From NCBI GenBank assembly GCA_022844165.1, contig JALHMH010000008.1, positions 1-64,000 on the forward strand: a stretch of DNA of 64,000 nucleotides, given 5' to 3'. Positions 17,071 to 26,534 of this stretch are shown here, piece by piece (position 1 is the stretch's first letter; every line of letters starts with the position of its first letter). Source of the DNA: Lysobacterales bacterium (lineage in GTDB: Bacteria > Pseudomonadota > Gammaproteobacteria > Xanthomonadales > SZUA-5). The position numbers and the translations under genes are program-made. Under the pieces are notes generated by a model. That model ran no database searches, was not told where the DNA came from, and worked only from the letters and a program-made list of their open reading frames with translations.

Positions 17071-20000
17071 ATGGCGCACATCGATCTCACCTTGCACTGG
17101 CTGGCGATCCCGCTCGACGATGGTCAGCAGTGGGTGCACGCGGCTGGCTTTCCTGAGATCAACCGCATCACTGCTACACGTAAGGGCGGCGAGCGTGCGC
17201 TGGCCAAACGCATCGACGCGCGATTGAGTCGAGAGAACATTGATCACGTGCACTGTCGCATCTGGCCAACGCCGAGTCTGACGACGATCCCGGTCGAAAT
17301 TAAAGCGCCGGCACGGTCTGCCGAGTGGCGCCGACCGGTCACAATCGAGGTGCAGGTTCTGTACGCGCAGCACGGCGCGCAGTGGTTGGCCTTTGCGCCG
17401 GCGCTCGGTATGTCGCTGGCTGCCGAATCCGAAGAGAAACTGCGCGAGACCGTCGTTCAGCAGGCCCATGTTCGCCTCGGCAAACTTGAGCGGGCGCGTT
17501 TGCGCGAGTTGGCGCAAGTCGATCGCTTTCGCGGCGCGACCCTGACTTCAAGCTCCGAGCCGTTCGAGTTGCCATCCGCAAAAGCGAGAGCGGCGCGCCG
17601 CGAGCAGATCGATACCTCGGTGCTGGCGGAGGTTGCCGATCCCTTTCCGTCGCTGCGCGCAATCGCGCTGGACGCGACCGTGCTGCGGCTTGCAGAGGCG
17701 CTGAGCGGCGACATGGCGCATTCGGTGTTGCTCGTCGGTCCGCCGGGTTGCGGCAAGACGTCGGCCGTCGCCGAACTGGCGCGACGGCATCCGGCCCTGG
17801 GCCTTAAGCAGACCGATGGCGCACGCCTGATCGCCGGGCAGAGTGGCTACGGGCAGTGGCAGCAGCGTTTGCGCGAACTGGTGCGCGAGCTCGCGAAGGC
17901 CAAGTCGATTCTGCATCTGGGTCAGCTGACTGAGCTCATGGAGGTTGGACGCTGCCGTGCCGGCGAGCAGTCGATGGCGGGCTTCCTGCGTGGCGACATC
18001 GCGCGCGGCACGCTGCGCGCGATCGCCGAATGTACGCAGGAACAATTGGCAGCGATTGAGCGCGATGAGCCGGGTCTGATCGCCGCCTTCCAAACCGTGA
18101 CGATGCAGGCGCCGGATGTCGCTACCACGCGTGAGATCCTGCAAGCTGAGGCGCGTGCGCTGCACATTGATATGGACGCGGCGCAGATCGGGTGGATCGA
18201 ACGTTTGCATCGCCGCTACGCGGGCTATTCGGCGCGACCGGCGCGTGCCATCGAGTTCTTGCGCGATCTGGGGCAAAGCGGTGTGCAGTCGTCGCTGCCA
18301 TCGATCACGCAGGCTTTCTCACAGCAAACGGGATTGCCCGCCTGGCTACTGGATGAGTCTCAACGTTTCGATCGCGATGGCGCCGAGCGTTTTTTCTCGA
18401 CGCGAGTCCTGGGGCAAACCGCCGCCATCAAGACCGTCTTGGCACGCGTCGCCGAAATCAAAGCCGATCTGCATCGTGGTGGGCGACCGCTCGGAAGTTT
18501 TTTGCTGATCGGGCCCACCGGCACCGGCAAGACTGAGCTGGCAAAAACGCTGGCTGCATTCCTCTTCGGCAGCGGCGATCGGCTGACGCGCTTCGATCTC
18601 TCGCAAGCCACTGATCCGCTATCCGTGCAGCGTCTGATTGGCAGCAGCGCCTATGGGGCGCCAGAAGGCTTGCTCACCGCGCGCGTTCGCGAGCAGCCGT
18701 TTTGTGTGCTGCTGCTCGATGAGTTCGAGAAGGCGCACCCGAGTTTTTTTGATCTGCTGCTGCAAATGTTGGGTGACGGCCGTCTCACCGATGGCAGCGG
18801 GCGCGTCGCCGATCTGTCGAATGCCGTGGTGCTGCTGACATCCAACTTGGGCGCGAACGATGCGCAGCGCGCCGCGATGGGATTCGCCGCGCGCCAGAGC
18901 GGTGGCGAATACGAGGCGGCAGTGAAGCGCTTTGTCCGCCCCGAGCTGTACAACCGCTTCGATGCGATCGTCCCGTTCGCGCCGCTCGATCGAACGCAGT
19001 GCCGAGCCATTGCGGCGCGCGAAGTGCAACGCGCGCTGGCGCGCGACGGTCTGCGTCAGCGCGGCATCGAGCCGCAGTTGCCCGCCGATACGATCGAGCG
19101 GCTCGCGGACGTTGGATTCGATGCCGCGTTCGGCGCGCGTGCGCTGAAGCGCCACATCGAGCGCGAATTGGTGGTGCCGCTGAGCGAATCGCTCGCAGCA
19201 AATCCACTTGCAAGCCAGTTGATTCTGGTCGATCGGCGCATCCGTGCGTCGACGACCACTCGGCCAGCGAGCTCCGGCGCGGCCGTCGCAAACGCCGCGC
19301 GCGATCTGCGCCAACGCTGCGCGCGCATACAAAATTGCAGTGAACTTCAAGCATTGATCGATGAAGCCGAAATGCTCAAGCTCGCAGCGAAGCGATTGTC
19401 GCGTCGTCATCTGAAACCGCTGCCGACGGCAGTCGCGCGCCTGAAACTTCTGAGCGAGTTGCAGACCGATGCACAGGCGTTATTGAATGCGGCCTGCCTG
19501 CACGAGGACGCAGCCCTGGCGGGTTTGTGGGACCGAGAAGTTGGGCCGTCGCCGGCGCCGAATCAACTCACGCAAGAGCTGCTCGCGCTCAAGCGCCGCA
19601 TCCTGGCCGCGGCTTATCGAGATCCGCATCGTATCGAGCTGTTGCTGGTTGCGGACGTGCATGGCTGGCTCTGCGAGTTGCTGGCCGCCTATCGCAGCCT
19701 GAAGGTCAAGCTGCGGGTCGCACAGATTGTCGAGCGCCACGGGACGGAGTTACGGGTGCGCGCGTTGGATGAGGTGCCCTACAAGGCGACCGTTCTGGAT
19801 CAGCCGCCGCCCGTGGTGATCGGCCTGACGTTCGTCGTCGAAGGCGATCTTTGCGCCGCGCTGTTTTCTGGTGAAGTCGGAATCCACCTTTGGCGCCCGG
19901 CGCGCGAGGTGGGCGGTCCGCGATTGGCGATGCTGCGCGCGACCAGCGCTACGGAAGAAATCGATCTGACGCAGCTGCGTGATGTGACTGAGTGCGGATT

Positions 20001-20163
20001 GCCGCGAGTGCGTGAGTTCGATCACGACAAGGCGGAGGTGCGCGAAGGCAAGTGGCGGCGACTGTGGGACACGATGGCACCGCGGTATACAGTCGCCGAG
20101 CGCATGCGCGATCGGCTGCAGCTGGCCATCGACCGTATTGGCGCCAGCGAGGCCGCGCCGTGA
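17071..20163 (+). CDS. Divergent ClpA/B-like double AAA+ ATPase (paralog 1) with novel N- and C-terminal regions
   Basis: D1 Walker A VLLVGPPGCGKTSAVAEL; D2 GPTGTGKTELAKTLA, VLLLDEFEKAHPSFFDLLLQMLGDGRLTD, VVLLTSNLGAN; ClpB-like small domain (FDAAFGARALKRHIERELVVPL). Confidence 0.88.
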   Translation: MAHIDLTLHWLAIPLDDGQQWVHAAGFPEINRITATRKGGERALAKRIDARLSRENIDHVHCRIWPTPSLTTIPVEIKAPARSAEWRRPVTIEVQVLYAQHGAQWLAFAPALGMSLAAESEEKLRETVVQQAHVRLGKLERARLRELAQVDRFRGATLTSSSEPFELPSAKARAARREQIDTSVLAEVADPFPSLRAIALDATVLRLAEALSGDMAHSVLLVGPPGCGKTSAVAELARRHPALGLKQTDGARLIAGQSGYGQWQQRLRELVRELAKAKSILHLGQLTELMEVGRCRAGEQSMAGFLRGDIARGTLRAIAECTQEQLAAIERDEPGLIAAFQTVTMQAPDVATTREILQAEARALHIDMDAAQIGWIERLHRRYAGYSARPARAIEFLRDLGQSGVQSSLPSITQAFSQQTGLPAWLLDESQRFDRDGAERFFSTRVLGQTAAIKTVLARVAEIKADLHRGGRPLGSFLLIGPTGTGKTELAKTLAAFLFGSGDRLTRFDLSQATDPLSVQRLIGSSAYGAPEGLLTARVREQPFCVLLLDEFEKAHPSFFDLLLQMLGDGRLTDGSGRVADLSNAVVLLTSNLGANDAQRAAMGFAARQSGGEYEAAVKRFVRPELYNRFDAIVPFAPLDRTQCRAIAAREVQRALARDGLRQRGIEPQLPADTIERLADVGFDAAFGARALKRHIERELVVPLSESLAANPLASQLILVDRRIRASTTTRPASSGAAVANAARDLRQRCARIQNCSELQALIDEAEMLKLAAKRLSRRHLKPLPTAVARLKLLSELQTDAQALLNAACLHEDAALAGLWDREVGPSPAPNQLTQELLALKRRILAAAYRDPHRIELLLVADVHGWLCELLAAYRSLKVKLRVAQIVERHGTELRVRALDEVPYKATVLDQPPPVVIGLTFVVEGDLCAALFSGEVGIHLWRPAREVGGPRLAMLRATSATEEIDLTQLRDVTECGLPRVREFDHDKAEVREGKWRRLWDTMAPRYTVAERMRDRLQLAIDRIGASEAAP

Positions 20164-23100
20164 AGACCATTGTGCCGATCTACATCGAGATGCGGCCGGA
20201 TGGTGTGCACGTCCAGGCCTTGTTCGATAACGCCGTGACCATGTCCGGCGCGACGCTCGATTCGGCACTGCAGTCGTTCCAGGTGCAATTGCTGAAGCAT
20301 TTGCACTCGCTGGCGGTCGAAGCGGACCAACGTGAGTTGACTGCCTGGTTGTCGACGCCGACGTTCACGTTTGAGGTACTCAATGTGCGCGTCCGCCATG
20401 AGGGGCAACAGCACGCCGGGCAATCGTTGCTGGTTCGCTATGAGGCGCTTGGACGCACGCTCGCTTTTACCCCAACCTGGCCCAAGCGGCATTTCGAACT
20501 GGGTGGCGACGAGCCGATCGCGGAGCGCGTAGGCCAGGTGTTCAGTGCCTGGCTCAAGGAGCGCGAGTCGCCGCCGCAACCGGATCAGCTGCTACGGCCT
20601 GAGCGATTGCGTGCGCGGGTGCGCACACTGGAGCTGGATTGGCAACCGGTAGGTGCGCGAAAGATCGAGCCTGGGCGCGATGCCGCGGCACTCGGCGGCA
20701 ATGACGAAGAGTTCGATGGTGGCACCGAGCTGGCCAAAGTGGGCAGCGCGATGCACTCGCGCGAACGCGCGATCGAACGCGAGACCGAGGTGGCAGCACT
20801 GGGCTCGCGCCTGGAGCGCAAAGAAAAGCGCGCAGTACTGCTGGTTGGACAAAGCGGGGTAGGCAAAACATGTTTGCTCCACGAATGGTTGGCCGTACGC
20901 TCGAACGACGCAAAAGCCGCGCGCGTCTGGCACATCGCACCGCAGCGCGTGATCAGCGGTATGAGCTATCTGGGCCAATGGGAGGCGCGCTGGCTGGCGA
21001 TGCTGCGTTTTGCTGCGGCCGAAAATGTGGTGCTGTATTTCGACGACTTGCTGGGCCTTTTCAGCGCCGGCTTGAGCTCGGGAAGCACGCTCAACATGGG
21101 CGATATGCTGCTGCCCTGGATGACCGCCCATCGCGTTCGCGTGCTCGGCGAAATCACGCCCGAGGCCTGGCGCGTACTGCGCGAGCGGCGTCGCGCCTTT
21201 GCCGATCAGTTTTTTGTGATCAACGTCGCGCCGCCGCCACCCGCGGCAACCTGGCGCATCGTGTCGAATTTGCTCCGTGAGTTGGAGCGACGCTTCGATG
21301 TTCGCTACGAGCTCGACTCGATTCCGACGGCACTGGCGTTGGCGGATCGTTACTTTGCGCAGCGCGCATTTCCAGGACGCATTGCCGATGTGTTGCGGAC
21401 GCTGAGCGCGCGTTCGGTGGGCGTGTCTTTGACCCGAGCGGCGGTCATTGCCGAGTTCGTGCGTCGTACCGGTAGCGCCGCGAACATCGTCGATCTCGAT
21501 CGACCGCTGACGCGCAGCGAAATCCAGAGCGCACTGCAGGCGCATCTCAAGGGTCAGCCTCAAGCGATCTCGGCGTTAGGCGATGTGCTGCTGCGGGCCA
21601 AAGCAGGGCTCAACGACCCAGATCGGCCATTGGCGACGATGCTGCTGCTCGGCCCCACCGGGGTTGGCAAAACCGCATGCGCCAAAGCACTTGCCACATA
21701 TTTGGGCGGCGCGAGCGCGTTGATCCGTATCGATCTCAACGAGTACGCCGAACTCGGCGATGCCGCGCGGTTGGTCGGCACGTTCGCCGCGCCCGATGGT
21801 GTGCTGACTGCCGCGATTCGTCGCCAGCCGAACAGCGTGGTCTTGCTCGACGAGATCGAAAAGGCGGCGCCGGATGTGTTCGATGTGCTGCTGTCGCTGC
21901 TCGACGAGGGCCGGCTCACCGATGCCCACGGTCGCGTGGCGCATTTCCAGCAGGCGGTGATTGTGATGACATCGAACCTCGGCGCGCGCGAGGCCAGCCG
22001 GCAACTCGGGTTCGTCAACACAACGCACAGCGGCGCGACCTATGAAGAAGCTGCGCGGCGCTTTTTCCGGCCAGAGTTTTTCAATCGCATCGACTACGTG
22101 CTGCCGTTTTCGCCGCTGGGCGACGTTGAGTTGCGGGCGATCACCGAGCAGACGATTGCTGCCGCTTTGGCGCGCAGCGGAATTCGTACGCGCGAGTGTC
22201 TGATCGACATCGATCCGGCAGCCATCGATGCGCTGATGGCGATCGGTCGCGATGCGGCGCTCGGCGCACGTGCGCTAAAGCGCGGCATTGAGCGTGCCTT
22301 GGTGCAGCCACTGGCGCGCGCGCTGGCCGCCAGTCGTTTCGAAGTGCCGACACGTGTGCAGCTGGCAGTGAAACATGGCGAGCTGGTGCTCGAAGCCGCG
22401 CCGATCCACTTTGCGCAGCGCAGTGAGTGTGGAGAGGCGCGTGATGACGATCTGGATGAGCGCGAAGAGCTGGGTCGCATCGGCGAGCGGCTCGCACAGA
22501 TCGATGCTGCGCTCGACGAGCACCCTGGCCGTGGCGGCATCACCCTGGATGGCATCGATACCAGGCAAACGCACTACGCGGTATGCCGCGAACAACTGCG
22601 GGTCGTTGCCGAACTCTTCGAGCGTGCGACACGACCGCAGCCACGCGGTGGGGCAAAACGACTGCCGCGAGTACGCGATCACTTGCAGACGTATGTACGC
22701 AATGAAACAAGCAAATCCGTGCAAAACGCGCGCGCCGATCTGGCACGCCACGAAATGGCATGGCTCGACGAGGCAAACGCGGCGCCGCTACCCAAGCTGT
22801 CCGGATTGCGTCGCGAACTGGCATGGCTCGAAGCGTTACTGGCGGCACCTGAGCCATCCAGCCAGCGCCTTCGGGTACGCGCATTGAGCGCGCGCGAACA
22901 AGTCGAAGCGGAGGCGATTGCCGGCGCGTTGGCTGCCGCTTTGGCGCGGCTTATCGGGTGCCAGGAAGCTCACGCTGTGAATAGCGAGTTGAGCGTCGCT
23001 GGTTTTGCGCTTGCGCCGTTGTTGGCGGCAGAAACCGGATATTGGTTACGCCGCGACGAGGGCTTGGCGCTAATCGAAGTGAGCGGCGAGACGTCGGCCG

Positions 23101-23225
23101 CCACACACATCATCCGCGTCAGCCGCGGCCGCCGGCATGTGGACGTACGCCATGGCCTGGAAATCGAGGGACTCGACGATGCCGAATCGCTGCGGCGTTT
23201 TTTGCTGCAGGGGCTATTGCGATGA
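20160..23225 (+). CDS. Divergent ClpA/B-like double AAA+ ATPase (paralog 2)
   Basis: GTG start overlapping the previous stop; D1 VLLVGQSGVGKTCLLHEWL with VVLYFDDLLGLF; D2 GPTGVGKTACAKALA, VVLLDEIEKAAPDVFDVLLSLLDEGRLTDAHGR. Confidence 0.88.
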   Translation: MKTIVPIYIEMRPDGVHVQALFDNAVTMSGATLDSALQSFQVQLLKHLHSLAVEADQRELTAWLSTPTFTFEVLNVRVRHEGQQHAGQSLLVRYEALGRTLAFTPTWPKRHFELGGDEPIAERVGQVFSAWLKERESPPQPDQLLRPERLRARVRTLELDWQPVGARKIEPGRDAAALGGNDEEFDGGTELAKVGSAMHSRERAIERETEVAALGSRLERKEKRAVLLVGQSGVGKTCLLHEWLAVRSNDAKAARVWHIAPQRVISGMSYLGQWEARWLAMLRFAAAENVVLYFDDLLGLFSAGLSSGSTLNMGDMLLPWMTAHRVRVLGEITPEAWRVLRERRRAFADQFFVINVAPPPPAATWRIVSNLLRELERRFDVRYELDSIPTALALADRYFAQRAFPGRIADVLRTLSARSVGVSLTRAAVIAEFVRRTGSAANIVDLDRPLTRSEIQSALQAHLKGQPQAISALGDVLLRAKAGLNDPDRPLATMLLLGPTGVGKTACAKALATYLGGASALIRIDLNEYAELGDAARLVGTFAAPDGVLTAAIRRQPNSVVLLDEIEKAAPDVFDVLLSLLDEGRLTDAHGRVAHFQQAVIVMTSNLGAREASRQLGFVNTTHSGATYEEAARRFFRPEFFNRIDYVLPFSPLGDVELRAITEQTIAAALARSGIRTRECLIDIDPAAIDALMAIGRDAALGARALKRGIERALVQPLARALAASRFEVPTRVQLAVKHGELVLEAAPIHFAQRSECGEARDDDLDEREELGRIGERLAQIDAALDEHPGRGGITLDGIDTRQTHYAVCREQLRVVAELFERATRPQPRGGAKRLPRVRDHLQTYVRNETSKSVQNARADLARHEMAWLDEANAAPLPKLSGLRRELAWLEALLAAPEPSSQRLRVRALSAREQVEAEAIAGALAAALARLIGCQEAHAVNSELSVAGFALAPLLAAETGYWLRRDEGLALIEVSGETSAATHIIRVSRGRRHVDVRHGLEIEGLDDAESLRRFLLQGLLR

Positions 23226-25450
23226 GCGCGCGTACGCCGATCTTGCAATGGCGCGATCCACAAGGCGGCTGGCATGGTGTGTTATTGGGCGACGATCTGT
23301 ACGCGAACGCCTGGGCAAGCGACAAGCGCGATCTGCACAACGAGCTGCGAGAATTGCATGCATGGATTGCGGCGAACGCTTCGTGGCGCCTCAACGAGCA
23401 TGACGAAGCTGAGCTGATTTGGGTCAAGATCGAAGCGCGTGCTCGTTTCAGGCTGCGCGAGCGCATCTTTCCCGTTGACCCACTGCCGCTGCGCATTCCC
23501 TGTGTGCGCGCGTCGGATGATCGGGATCAGCTTTGGTGTTTGCAGCCGCAACTCTATTTGCGCTTCGATATCGATCGCGGTGCCGAGTTCAAAGCATTGG
23601 CCAAACACTACGCGCAGGAAGCGTTGCGCGATGCCGATCCTATGCAGCTGGCGCTGATGCTGCCGCCCGACGACTGCACGATCGAATGGTTGAGCGCACC
23701 GCTACGCGAGCGGCGCAGCTCGACAAGAATCGAGGATCACCCGCGGCTGAAGGTGCTGTTCGAGTGCGCCGAACCGGCGCTCAAAGATCGTCGCCTTCTT
23801 GGCGCGGCGCTTGGTCGCGAACGCGAGGCGGTGGCTCTGGCGGAGCGCTTGGCGGCCAAGCGTGGCAATGTGCTCCTTGTTGGCCCTCGCGGTGTTGGCA
23901 AGACCACACTGCTGCTCGACGCCGTGCGCCGCTGGCTGCGCGTCCAGGATGGCGACACAGATCTCAAAGACTATCGAATGTGGCGCATCAGCGGTGCGCG
24001 TATCGTCGCCGGCATGCTGTACCTCGGGCAATGGCAAGAGCGCTGCGAAGCGCTGGTGTCTGCCATGGGATTCGCACGAGGCTTCCTGGCGGTCGAGAGC
24101 CTGGCCGAGCTGACCCAGGTGGGCGGACAAAACCCGGAGAGCAGCGTTGCTGCCTTTCTCGCGCCGTTCCTCGCACGCGGTGAGTTGCGGCTGGTGGCTG
24201 AGGCCACCGCCGATGAGTTCGATGCATGCCGTCGATTGCTGTCGGGATTCGTCGATCAATTCGAAGTAGTGCGTGTCGAAGGCTTCGTCGGCGCGGCCGC
24301 ACAAACGCTGATGCGCGATATCGCGCGCACGCTCGGCAGCAGCGGCCGTGGCGCGCTCGATGCGGGCGTGGCCGACGTGGTGTTGGCGTTACACCAGCGT
24401 TTCCAACCAGGCGCCTGTGTCCCCGGCCCGGCCGTGCGGCTACTGCGAGAACTGGCACTCAAGGTCCGCCGCGAACCGGTAGGCGTGGATAGCGCGATAG
24501 CGGCATTCGCAGCGCGCAGCGGCTTGCCACAAGCCTTGTTGCGCGATGACGTGCTGCTGCGCTTCGAAGACGTACGCGACGCACTCTCGAGCAAAGTCAT
24601 CGGCCAACCGCAGGCGATTGCGGCCGCCGCTCAGTGCATCGTGACGCTGAAGGCGGGGCTCAACGATCCGGGTCGCCCGGTTGCTGTGCTGTTGCTGACG
24701 GGCCCGACGGGCACCGGCAAGACGGCATTGGCGCGAGCGCTAGCTGCGTATTGTTTCGGCGATGCGCAAGAACGTTTGCTGCGCCTGGACATGAGCGAGT
24801 ACGCGGGTTTCGATGCCTTAGCGCGTCTGGTCGGTGGTGAGGATGGGCGCGCGCCGCGTTGGCTGCAAAGCATCGAACGCCAGCCGTTCTCGGTGATACT
24901 TTTCGACGAAATCGAAAAAGCCGCGCCAGAAGTCTTCGATGCATTACTTGGTCTGCTCGATGAGGGCCGCATCAGCGATCGCTTCGGCCGCGGCTACGAT
25001 TTCACCAGCGCGATCATCGTGCTGACGTCGAACCTGGGCGCGAGCGCCAGTGCCACGATCGGTTTCGCGGCGTCGGCACAAGACGGTTTCGATCACGCCG
25101 CGCGTACTTTTTTCCGGCCAGAGTTCTACAACCGGCTCGACGCCGTGATCAGCTACGGCCAACTCGATCGAAACAGCATGCGCGCGATCGCCCGCAAGGA
25201 GCTTGAAGACCTGAGCCGGCGCGATGGCCTGGTCGAGCGGGGTTTGTCGCTCGTCTGGGACGAGGAGATCGTCGAGTACCTGGCGAGTGTCGGCTTTGAC
25301 CCGCAATACGGCGCCCGGCCGCTACAGCGGGCCTTGGATGCGCATATCGTGAGTGCCATTGCTATCTGGCGTCTGGCACATCCGGAGGTGCGCGATGTTG
25401 CGTTGCGCATCGCACTTGTGGAGGGCGATCCCTACATCGCTGTCGTATAG
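23222..25450 (+). CDS. Divergent ClpA/B-like double AAA+ ATPase (paralog 3, shorter)
   Basis: ATGA overlap with the previous gene; D1 VLLVGPRGVGKTTLLLDAV; D2 GPTGTGKTALARALA, VILFDEIEKAAPEVFDALLGLLDEGRISD, GFDPQYGARPLQRALD. Confidence 0.88.
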   Translation: MSARTPILQWRDPQGGWHGVLLGDDLYANAWASDKRDLHNELRELHAWIAANASWRLNEHDEAELIWVKIEARARFRLRERIFPVDPLPLRIPCVRASDDRDQLWCLQPQLYLRFDIDRGAEFKALAKHYAQEALRDADPMQLALMLPPDDCTIEWLSAPLRERRSSTRIEDHPRLKVLFECAEPALKDRRLLGAALGREREAVALAERLAAKRGNVLLVGPRGVGKTTLLLDAVRRWLRVQDGDTDLKDYRMWRISGARIVAGMLYLGQWQERCEALVSAMGFARGFLAVESLAELTQVGGQNPESSVAAFLAPFLARGELRLVAEATADEFDACRRLLSGFVDQFEVVRVEGFVGAAAQTLMRDIARTLGSSGRGALDAGVADVVLALHQRFQPGACVPGPAVRLLRELALKVRREPVGVDSAIAAFAARSGLPQALLRDDVLLRFEDVRDALSSKVIGQPQAIAAAAQCIVTLKAGLNDPGRPVAVLLLTGPTGTGKTALARALAAYCFGDAQERLLRLDMSEYAGFDALARLVGGEDGRAPRWLQSIERQPFSVILFDEIEKAAPEVFDALLGLLDEGRISDRFGRGYDFTSAIIVLTSNLGASASATIGFAASAQDGFDHAARTFFRPEFYNRLDAVISYGQLDRNSMRAIARKELEDLSRRDGLVERGLSLVWDEEIVEYLASVGFDPQYGARPLQRALDAHIVSAIAIWRLAHPEVRDVALRIALVEGDPYIAVV

Positions 25451-25516
25451 CGCGGACATCTTGCATTTTCCGCGCGCCGCGGACGATGCTATGCCGCAAG
25501 AAACAGGAGCTGACCC

Positions 25517-26362
25517 ATGCCGACGTTTCATATCAATCGCACCAAGGCATTTATCGATGCCATTGCAGCCGACACACGCCGCAAGTTGTCGCCGGCCCTG
25601 TTCGTCGGCGATTCGTGGTTTCAATATCCACTGCGCTCGTACCGTGATCTGCAAGGTCGCATCAGCCACCATTTCCATCATCAGCTGATCGGAATCGATG
25701 ACAGTTACCCAGGTCGGGATGCCGATGAGATTCCGGGTCTGGCGAAGCGTTGGTTCAATCTCGCCGGTGAATTGAAGGCCATGCGGCATCCATTGAAGTT
25801 GATCATGCTGTCGTTGGGCGGTAACGACATCATCGGTCAGGACTTTGGTCGGCACTTGTTTGCCAGCGATCAGTCGCAGACACCCAACTGGCCTTGGCAA
25901 CCTGTGATTCCCGATATCTGTTCGCGGCGCATCAACTTCACTGAACTCGGCAACAGCTTCGAGACAGTGCGTGCGGCGTATCAGATCATGATCGATCTGC
26001 GCGACAGCCAGGCGCCTGACGCGAGCATTTTGACCCACACTTATGCGGACATTACGCCGAGCGCAACGCCATACAAATTCGCCGGTTTGCCGGTAGCCGG
26101 GCCGTGGTTGCACAAGCCGCTGGTGAAGGTCGGTATCCGCAAGGCCAGTGAGCAGCGCGAGATGTCGCGCTGGCTGTTGGCGTCGTTTGCGGCGCTGTTG
26201 CACGATATCGCCGCCAGCACCAACGACTTTGTGGTGCTCGACAGTCGCAATGAGTTGCCGGACTTTGCCGGCTGGTGGGACAACGAAATCCACCCATTGG
26301 GCAAAGGGTTCAAACATCTCGCCGACAAGTACTGGATTCCTGCGGTCGGCGCAGCGCTTTGA
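25517..26362 (+). CDS. SGNH/GDSL-type hydrolase
   Basis: FVGDSWFQYPL ... LIMLSLGGNDIIGQD ... DNEIHPLGKGFKHLAD (SGNH blocks I, III and V). Confidence 0.8.
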   Translation: MPTFHINRTKAFIDAIAADTRRKLSPALFVGDSWFQYPLRSYRDLQGRISHHFHHQLIGIDDSYPGRDADEIPGLAKRWFNLAGELKAMRHPLKLIMLSLGGNDIIGQDFGRHLFASDQSQTPNWPWQPVIPDICSRRINFTELGNSFETVRAAYQIMIDLRDSQAPDASILTHTYADITPSATPYKFAGLPVAGPWLHKPLVKVGIRKASEQREMSRWLLASFAALLHDIAASTNDFVVLDSRNELPDFAGWWDNEIHPLGKGFKHLADKYWIPAVGAAL

Positions 26363-26432
26363 GGCGGTCGCGCGCCCGCCATGGTTATGCGCGCAACGTG
26401 ATTCGAACAACACACAACAGTGCGAGGTGCTT

Positions 26433-26534
26433 ATGAGCAAAGGTATGAATCAAAAGAAGCAAACGAAGAAAGAACCGCTCAAGACCGCCAAGGAAAAGAA
26501 GGCGGAAAAGCGCGAGAAAAAAGCAAGCAAATAA
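26433..26534 (+). CDS. Tiny Lys-rich protein (33 aa)
   Basis: MSKGMNQKKQTKKEPLKTAKEKKAEKREKKASK, immediately followed by a strong hairpin terminator. Confidence 0.6.
   Translation: MSKGMNQKKQTKKEPLKTAKEKKAEKREKKASK

Noticed and set aside
17071-25450. T6SS ClpV cluster
   Set aside because: No Tss/Hcp/VgrG genes nearby, and the N-terminal regions do not look like ClpV.
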